Assembly: GCF_004355005.1 (NCBI RefSeq)
Contig: NZ_SMSJ01000032.1
Span: forward strand, 1-64,000
DNA from: Dankookia rubra
GTDB lineage: Bacteria; Pseudomonadota; Alphaproteobacteria; Acetobacterales; Acetobacteraceae
Direction of reading: 5' to 3'
Length of the DNA: 64,000 nt
Notes under the pieces: generated by a model
Told to the model about the DNA's origin: nothing
The model's input: only the letters and a program-made list of their open reading frames with translations
Databases searched by the model: none
Made by a program: the position numbers and the translations under genes
Shown: positions 58,727 to 64,000 of the stretch, piece after piece
Position numbering within the stretch: position 1 is the first letter of the stretch
Layout: every line of letters starts with the position of its first letter

Positions 58727-59878
58727 ATGACGACTGTGCCTGCACCGCTGCCCGACCTGCGGACCACGCTCGTGGTTGTTGTGGAAGTCTCAAAGACCGC
58801 CTGGGTGATCGGCGCCCATGTTCCCGGCCTGCCTGGGGTCAAGGTCAAGCAGCGCCTTGAGCCACGAGCGGAGGCGCTGCTCGACGCGATCGCGCGGCTG
58901 CGGCCGCGTGCGGCCGACAAAGGGGGCGTCGTTGAGCGCACCATTGCCGCCTACGAGTCCGGCTACTCCGGGTTTTGGCTGGCGCGGATTCTCCAGCGTG
59001 CTGGCATTGCGGTCCATGTGATCCAGCCCGTGAGCGTTCCGGTTGACCGGCGGGCCCGCAGGGCCAAGACCGACGCGATCGACGTCGACCTGCTGTTGCG
59101 GACTTGCCTGGCCTTCCTTCGTGGAGAACCTCGGGTCTGCTCTATGGTGCCCGTGCCGGATGAGGAAGATGAAGACGCGCGACATCCCGGGCGCGAGCGC
59201 GAGGACCTCGTGGCAGAGCGGATCGCCCTGACGAACCGGATCGGCGGCATCCTGACCACACTTGGCGTCGAGGGCTACGACCCGCTCCGGCGCGACCGCC
59301 GCCACCGGCTTAGCCAACTCCGAACGGCCCTGGGCGCGCCGTTACCGGCGCACGCCGAGGCCCGCATCCTGCGCATGCTCGATCGGCTCGAACTCGTGCT
59401 TGCGCAAATTTCGGCCCTCGAGGCGCAGCGCGACGCCGTACTGGAGCGAGCCGAACAAGCTGCCCCGGCCGAGACGATGATCAAGCGGCTCGCCAGCCTG
59501 CGCGGGATCGGCGCACAGACCGCAACCTTACTGGTCAGAGAAGGCTTCGTCAGAACATTTCGATCAGCCAAAGCACTCGGGTCCTACGCCGGCCTGGTCG
59601 GCACGCCCTTCGCCAGCGGCGGCATTGAACGGGAGCAGGGCATCACGAAGGCCGGTAATCGTCGGCTGCGAACTGCGGTGGTCGAGCTTGCCTGGCTTTG
59701 GCTCCGCTACCAGCCCGGTAGCGGCCTCGCCACATGGCTCAGGCAGCGGCTCGGGGAGGCAGGCGGGCGCATGCGCAAGGTGCTCGTCGTCGCGCTCGCC
59801 CGGAAGCTGCTCGTCGCGTTGTGGCGGTTCGCCACCCAGGGTCTTGTTCCGGAGGGCACCGTAGCCAAGGCCGCCTGA
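58727..59878 (+). CDS. IS110-family transposase (second type)
   Basis: The 383-aa protein is IS110-like but distinct from that at 26492: TTLVVVVEVSKTAWVIGA, VPVDRRARRAKTDAIDVDLL, LLRTCLAFLRGEPRVCSMVP, LASLRGIGAQTATLLVREGF, GSYAGLVGTPFASGGIEREQ, GITKAGNRRLRTAVVELAWL. The first catalytic position is Glu (VEVSKT) where IS110 typically has Asp. GGGAGG lies nine bases before ATG. The 159 codons upstream in frame belong to the antiporter remnant. Boundaries of the element are not visible. Confidence 0.9.
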   Translation: MTTVPAPLPDLRTTLVVVVEVSKTAWVIGAHVPGLPGVKVKQRLEPRAEALLDAIARLRPRAADKGGVVERTIAAYESGYSGFWLARILQRAGIAVHVIQPVSVPVDRRARRAKTDAIDVDLLLRTCLAFLRGEPRVCSMVPVPDEEDEDARHPGREREDLVAERIALTNRIGGILTTLGVEGYDPLRRDRRHRLSQLRTALGAPLPAHAEARILRMLDRLELVLAQISALEAQRDAVLERAEQAAPAETMIKRLASLRGIGAQTATLLVREGFVRTFRSAKALGSYAGLVGTPFASGGIEREQGITKAGNRRLRTAVVELAWLWLRYQPGSGLATWLRQRLGEAGGRMRKVLVVALARKLLVALWRFATQGLVPEGTVAKAA

Positions 59879-60110
59879 CCGGCCTGCAGCTCCCGCCAGG
59901 GCCGGTCTCACCGGCTGCCCTGATGGGGTCGAGGTGATGGTTGCCGAATGAGACAACGGGCGCCCCGCGCTCCGCCGCACAGAATGGCACCATCCCCTTG
60001 GAGCTTCGCTGGTCCGGATGCCGGACCTTGGTGGGGACGTTGTCCCGCCGGATGCGAGGTTGGCGAGCGAAGCTCGTCAGGTACGAAGCTCCGCCTCGAC
60101 GCTCACCAGC

Positions 60111-61734
60111 TAACCCGCAAAATTCATGAGGCTGAGCGGGCGGCCTGACATCGTCCGGTTTGCTCGCTTTGTGGTTGTACGGCCGCGCGTCGCCGGTGCC
60201 GGGTTCGAGGGCGGCGGCAGGGTGCAGATCGCGGGGCTGGCTGGTTGCGGTTCGGAGGGCTCGGCTGGGGCATCCGCCCCGACGCTCAGCAGGTCAGGCG
60301 CGGCATGCGCTCGAGGGCGAGGCGCAGGATAGCGTTATCCTGGCAGGCGCTCGGCAGGTGCAGCATGACCCGGGTCTTCAGCGCGACAACGCGGGTGGCG
60401 AGCTTGACCACGCGCAGCCGGAGCGTGTCGAACTGCGCCACGCGCCAGGTGGAACGCTTCGGCATGAGGCTGCGGAGCGACCAAAGTAGCCAGTAGGCAG
60501 CGGTGTGCAGCATCAGGCGAAACTGGTTGGCGGTGGCGCGGCAACATGAGGTCCGATCGGCAGCGAGGTGCCGCTTCCAGGCCTTCAGATGGTTTTCCGC
60601 CTGTCCCCTCGCGCAGTACAGGTCCTCGTAGATCCGCCGCGGCGGGCCGCCGGCGAGGTTGGTGACGACGAAGCGCGTGTCGGTGCCCTGCGGTCCGGCC
60701 TCGACGCGGGCGATGACGCGCTCGACCCGACTCCAGCTGCCGGCGCCTTCTAAAAACTCCTTATAGCGGCGCAGCTTGTTGCTGCCTGGCGCGGCGGCGT
60801 GCCGGGCGGCAGTGCTCTGCTCCAGCGCTGCGACGTGCCTGTGGAGCGTGGTGGTCGACGCCACACCGAGCACGAAGTCGAGCTGCTCGACGCGGCAGAA
60901 GTCGAGCACCTCCGGCGCGCAGTAATGGCTGTCGGCGCGGATCAGGATCTCAACCCGAGGCCAGTGGCTACGGATCTCGCGCACCAGCCGGCGCAGGAAG
61001 GCACGGGCCTCGGCACCGGTCGGACGCTTGGCCGGGCGCAGCATGGCGGCCAAGGGCCGGCCCTCGCCGTCGAACACCACGATGGGCTGGAATCCATACT
61101 CGTCATAGTAGGCGTTGAACAGCCGCAGTTGCTGCCCGCCGTGGACGGCATCGAAGGTGTCGTCGATGTCGAGCACGATGCGGCGGGGCACCTGCCGGAA
61201 GCTGGTGCAGTACAGCCCGACCATGGCGCGGGCCATCCGCAGCAGGGCGCGCGCATCCGGCAGGTTCTCGAGCCGGGAGATGGTCGGCTGCGAGCAGAGC
61301 GGCGCGCCCTCGGGCAGCGCGTCGAGGGCGAGCTTGAAGACCGGATCGTGCCGCAGGCTGTCGGCGTCGTTGCCATCCTCGTAGCCCGCCGCGATCATCA
61401 GCATGCGGAAGCGCAGGATGGCAGCGAGATGGTGCCGGACCCGCTCCGGTGCGCGCGGGTCGTCGATGCAGGCTGCCAGCCGGTCGGCAATGCCGAGCCG
61501 GCGCTCGACCTCGCGCAAGGCCAGCAGGCCACCGTCGGAGGAGAGTTGCCCGCCATCGAAGCGGGCGATCAGGGGCTTGCCGCCGACTGGTGACAGGCCA
61601 GGCAGCGGCGGGGTAGGTTCAACCGTGACGGGCATGGCCTCCGGACGCGGCTGGGTTTGTGTGTCGCAGCCAAATTCTACGTCCGTTCAACGGCTTGCGC
61701 CATGCCCGTCAGCCCTCGCGCATAATCCGGGCTA
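60111..61734 (-). mobile_element. IS1380-family element, about 1.62 kb
   Basis: The left end (60111-60141) begins TAACCCGCAAAATTCATGAG and the right end (61704-61734, read on the minus strand) begins TAGCCCGGATTATGCGCGAG. They align over about 31 bp with few mismatches and both run into CTGA/GGGC. They flank an intact IS1380 transposase at expected distances. No target duplication could be made out. The 230 bp from 59879 to 60110 hold only IS110 and IS1380 flanks. Confidence 0.6.
60286..61635 (-). CDS. IS1380-family transposase
   Basis: The 449-aa DDE transposase has GGKPLIARFDGGQLSSDGGL, RRIVLDIDDTFDAVHGGQQL (first Asp pair), ILIRADSHYCAPEVLDFC (second Asp), and the C-terminal YEDLYCARGQAENHLKAWKR (catalytic Glu). 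It ends RMPRLTC. The reading frame is complete, so the element may be mobile. Several in-frame copies probably occur elsewhere in the genome (inference). Confidence 0.93.
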   Translation of the reverse strand: MPVTVEPTPPLPGLSPVGGKPLIARFDGGQLSSDGGLLALREVERRLGIADRLAACIDDPRAPERVRHHLAAILRFRMLMIAAGYEDGNDADSLRHDPVFKLALDALPEGAPLCSQPTISRLENLPDARALLRMARAMVGLYCTSFRQVPRRIVLDIDDTFDAVHGGQQLRLFNAYYDEYGFQPIVVFDGEGRPLAAMLRPAKRPTGAEARAFLRRLVREIRSHWPRVEILIRADSHYCAPEVLDFCRVEQLDFVLGVASTTTLHRHVAALEQSTAARHAAAPGSNKLRRYKEFLEGAGSWSRVERVIARVEAGPQGTDTRFVVTNLAGGPPRRIYEDLYCARGQAENHLKAWKRHLAADRTSCCRATANQFRLMLHTAAYWLLWSLRSLMPKRSTWRVAQFDTLRLRVVKLATRVVALKTRVMLHLPSACQDNAILRLALERMPRLTC

Positions 61735-61782
61735 AGGCAGTAGCCCGCAGCCACCGATTGCCGCGTTGACAGGAGAAACCTC

Positions 61783-61887
61783 ATGCGAGGTCTCATTACG
61801 CCTGACCGGAGTGGAAGTGGCGTCTTCGGTCGGGAATGGGTCGCTCCGACCGGGGAAGACTTGAGGCAGGCCGTCACCATTTTTTAA
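61783..61887 (+). CDS. possible 34-aa small ORF
   Basis: AGGAG sits seven bases before ATG, and a frame of 34 codons (RGLITPDRSGSGVFGREW...) ends TAA at 61885-61887, overlapping the stop of the opposing kinase gene. Upstream is only the IS1380 right end and 48 bp. It has no known relatives that I recall; it could be a chance frame. Confidence 0.2.
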   Translation: MRGLITPDRSGSGVFGREWVAPTGEDLRQAVTIF

Positions 61888-62954
61888 GCTGCCACAGCAA
61901 CGACCTCGAGCGGCGCATCGATCTCACATTGCACACCTGCAGACTTGAATAGCAGCCGGGTTTCGGCCTGCACCTCCTGGACCAAGCCTCGCTCAATGAG
62001 CCGTGCGCCAAAGCCACGGTGTTTGGGCGGACTTGGTACAGGCGGACCGCCCTCCTCAACCCAGTGCATGCGCAGCCGCCCGGCGGCCTCGGAGCGAATC
62101 GACCAGCGGAGCTGCACGCGCCCACTTGGAACCGATAAGGCGCCATGCACGGCCGCATTCGCCGCCAACTCGTGCAAAACCATGCCCAGCGCGATCGCGG
62201 CGCCCGGGCGCAGTGACATCTCGGGACCTGAGATCTCGATGCCTCCAAGGTTTCCGCCGCTGTGGTGCCCTAACTGCGCCAAGGCCAGATCGCGTAATGG
62301 AACCCCGGTCCAGTGGCCACGTGCTAAAAGGCTGTGCACTCGGGAGAGCGCGAATAAGCGGCTGAGGAACGCGGTGCGGACCTCCTCTGAGCACGGTGCG
62401 GCCTGCAAGGTCTGCAGGGCCATGGACTGGACCGCCGCGAGGGTGTTGTTGACGCGATGGTTTACCTCGTTATGCAGGCGCCGCTGGATTGCCTCGGCCA
62501 TCCTGCGCTCGGTCACGTCGCGCTGTGCCGAGACCCAGTGGACGATGTGTCCGTCCCTGTCCAGGACTGGGGTGATAAGCCACTCGACGATGTACTCCGT
62601 GCCGTCCTTGCGATAGTTGACCGCCTCGGCGCGAAAGGAATGCCCGGCCTTGAGAGCGGCCCGCATCCGGGCCAGCACGGCACGATCCGTACCCGGACCT
62701 TGCAGGACGCGAGGCGTCCGGCCCAGCATCTCTTCCAAGGTGTAGCCCGTCATGTGGGTAAAGCCTGGGTTGACGTACTCGATCCGTGGCCCCGGTGGTT
62801 CAAGCTCCGGACCGGTGATGAGGATCGCCTCGCCCACGGCCTCAACGGCAGTTTTGAAGAGCTCAAGTTCGCGACCAGCGTGTTCAGGGCCAGATGTCAT
62901 GCCCGCATCAACCACATAGTCAGGCGTGCCATTGTCGCCGGTTGAATTGGCCAT
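61884..62954 (-). CDS. PAS-domain HWE/HisKA_2 sensor histidine kinase
   Basis: The 356-aa kinase has an N-terminal PAS domain (IEYVNPGFTHMTGYTLEEML), a GRTPRVLQG segment like the LOV-domain GRNCRFLQG, where the photoactive Cys is replaced by Pro, and a PAC segment (WLITPVLDRDGHIVHWVSAQ). The HisKA_2/HWE box is LHNEVNHRVNNTLAAVQSMA (His166), and the ATPase N-box is HELAANAAVHGAL. It is cytoplasmic and not light-activated by the LOV mechanism. ATG 62954 (AGGGG upstream) is preferred over TTG 62984. Confidence 0.9.
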   Translation of the reverse strand: MANSTGDNGTPDYVVDAGMTSGPEHAGRELELFKTAVEAVGEAILITGPELEPPGPRIEYVNPGFTHMTGYTLEEMLGRTPRVLQGPGTDRAVLARMRAALKAGHSFRAEAVNYRKDGTEYIVEWLITPVLDRDGHIVHWVSAQRDVTERRMAEAIQRRLHNEVNHRVNNTLAAVQSMALQTLQAAPCSEEVRTAFLSRLFALSRVHSLLARGHWTGVPLRDLALAQLGHHSGGNLGGIEISGPEMSLRPGAAIALGMVLHELAANAAVHGALSVPSGRVQLRWSIRSEAAGRLRMHWVEEGGPPVPSPPKHRGFGARLIERGLVQEVQAETRLLFKSAGVQCEIDAPLEVVAVAA

Positions 62955-63101
62955 GGAGCCCCTGTTCGGCCGGCCCACCGCCAAGCCGTTGCTGCGTTCA
63001 GGGGTAGTAAAGCCCTGTTCTCGTCTCCTGGTTTCCTATACCCGCTGCGCTGGCGATTGTCCGCGAGGTCCGGTCCAAGATTTCTGGCCACGCGTCGAAG
63101 A

Positions 63102-63746
63102 TCAGTTGCCCAGTGCTACCTCGCGGGCGGCATGGGAGAGTTCGCGAGGTGGGAAGCCAACAATGCGCGCCGACAGCACAGCGAGCGCCCGCCCGAGGTC
63201 CGTGCCGGCGATGGCACCGCTAGCCACCCAGGCCGCGATCATGCCCTTCGGCGTCTGGCCCTCCGAGGTCATCCAGCCCGCGGCGGCCCCGCCGCCGTGG
63301 CACTCGTTCCATTGACTGTACCAGAGCCGCCAGCGCGTCCTGACCGCGTCAGATCGCGGCAGACCAAGGAAGGAGGCACGAGGCAGGAATCCTACCGCAA
63401 CATTCGTGTGCTGAAGCACCGTGCCCGATGGCCCCGGCCGTAGGTCCCAGACCAGGACCGCGTCCTCAGGACGAATCCTGCCATTCACCAGCCGCTCAGA
63501 GTACATCGCCAGCGTCGGGCAGGTCTCCGATGCCTTCCCGAGGCCCTGCCAGCGCTTCGGCCACTCAGTGGGGGGAAGTTGCTCGAGGAGCTCGACCATG
63601 GCCTCGAGCGCGTCGCTCGGCGCCTCACCACTGCCGATGTCGCGCGCGCGGCGCCGCGACAGCACGCCCGCATGGTCGAGCGCGGCCTGCCAGACACCGC
63701 CGAACAGCGCTTCCAGCCGGGGCACCAGCGCCTCGTGGCGACCCAT
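63102..63746 (-). CDS. hypothetical 214-aa protein
   Basis: The product reads GRHEALVPRLEALFGGVWQA, then helical segments (EAMVELLEQLPPTEWPKRWQ) and a C-terminal region (MIAAWVASGAIAGTDLGRAL). There is no signal peptide or membrane span. AGGAGGTGAG directly precedes ATG 63746, a strong start, and the longer frame to 63911 is unnecessary. I recognise no domain; it stands between two signalling genes. Confidence 0.6.
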   Translation of the reverse strand: MGRHEALVPRLEALFGGVWQAALDHAGVLSRRRARDIGSGEAPSDALEAMVELLEQLPPTEWPKRWQGLGKASETCPTLAMYSERLVNGRIRPEDAVLVWDLRPGPSGTVLQHTNVAVGFLPRASFLGLPRSDAVRTRWRLWYSQWNECHGGGAAAGWMTSEGQTPKGMIAAWVASGAIAGTDLGRALAVLSARIVGFPPRELSHAAREVALGN

Positions 63747-63892
63747 CTCACCTCCTATCAGATTTGACGTGAAATATAGGCGGAAAGCGCCTAGGAATGG
63801 AACTCTGAATTTTGGGCAAGTGGTGCCCCGTGCGGGCGCACAGCCGAGCCATCCGCCAGTCAGCCTGGAACCAGTCTGGAGACCGACTCTTG

Positions 63893-64000
63893 ATGACCGA
63901 TGGCGTCCCATTGCAAGTCGGGGCCGGTGCCACGCAGGAGGAGCTTGCCCTCCGCCTGCGGCAGCAGGAGCTGATCGCGCGGTTTGGCAGCTTCGCGCTG
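63893..64000 (+). CDS. N-terminus of a probable GAF/PAS sensor protein (cut by window edge)
   Basis: ATG 63893 opens a frame to the right edge: TDGVPLQVGAGATQEELALR then LRQQELIARFGSFAL. RQQ-x-LIA-x-FG-x-FAL is a frequent start of alphaproteobacterial GAF-domain histidine kinases. Only 36 residues are visible, so this is a tentative guess. Confidence 0.5.
   Translation, partial: MTDGVPLQVGAGATQEELALRLRQQELIARFGSFAL

Noticed and set aside
58250-59878. 542-aa apparent fusion of antiporter tail and IS110 transposase
   Set aside because: A ribosome site and family N-terminus place the real transposase start at 58727; the first 159 codons are antiporter remnant in a shared frame.
1-64000. CRISPR arrays, tRNA/rRNA genes or phage structural genes
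   Set aside because: I looked for regularly spaced repeats, cloverleaf-like sequences and phage-type gene strings and saw none.

Overview
GENERAL. The window is high-GC DNA (only a few AT-rich intergenic islands, near 23.1, 32.9 and 50.9 kb). It is densely coding, with many TGA/ATG and GTGA stop-start overlaps. Bug-family solute receptors (Bordetella uptake gene type), DUF1127, HWE-type kinases and IS110/IS1380/IS3 elements together suggest an alphaproteobacterium, perhaps Acetobacteraceae or related Rhodospirillales (inference; no rRNA or marker gene is present). The many broken genes and IS remnants mark it as accessory, actively rearranging DNA.

LAYOUT. 0-15 kb: metabolic odds and ends (serine hydrolase, GFA-type protein, cupin, GSTs, enoyl-CoA hydratase, LysE exporter, PhzF isomerase), three MFS transporters and a LysR regulator, mixed with a stop-interrupted bleomycin-resistance-like gene, a frameshifted ArsR gene and a GST stub. 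15.0-15.7 kb: two transposase remnants. 15.6-22.9 kb (minus strand): a compact operon of Opp-type ABC transporter, flavin (luciferase-like) monooxygenase and two AhpD/CMD-fold proteins. 23.3-26.1 kb: RibD-like reductase, AHSA1 protein, ArsR stub, MarR and two VOC proteins. 26.2-27.6 kb: an IS110-family element with inverted repeats and a foldable leader. 27.8-29.0 kb: HPP-CBS membrane protein.

29.3-50.7 kb is the core: an organosulfur-type scavenging island. It holds (a) a minus-strand flavin monooxygenase plus two Bug receptors; (b) a divergent plus-strand operon of vanadium-haloperoxidase-like protein, SsuB/SsuA/SsuC-type ABC transporter with two permeases, TauD-type dioxygenase and CmcJ/NvfI-type oxygenase; (c) a MetNI-type importer with two tandem MetQ receptors; (d) remnants of another Bug/monooxygenase pair; (e) a minus-strand operon of a 73-aa protein, acyl-CoA-dehydrogenase-like flavoprotein, Bug receptor, SsuD-like monooxygenase, Ssu-type receptor, permease, ATPase and a 61-aa membrane protein. 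A Tat-exported sulfatase at 53.3 kb fits the same theme. Likely logic: periplasmic receptors capture sulfonates, sulfate esters or sulfur heterocycles, ABC systems import them, and FMNH2- or Fe(II)-oxygenases release sulfite. Substrates cannot be read from sequence.

51-64 kb: small stress/envelope genes (DUF1328, GsiB/17M-like, a repeat lipoprotein), the sulfatase, an AsmA-like gene split by a one-base frameshift, a receiver domain without its phospho-Asp, a shattered CPA1 antiporter beside a second IS110 element, an IS1380 element, and PAS/HWE and GAF-type signalling genes running off the right edge.
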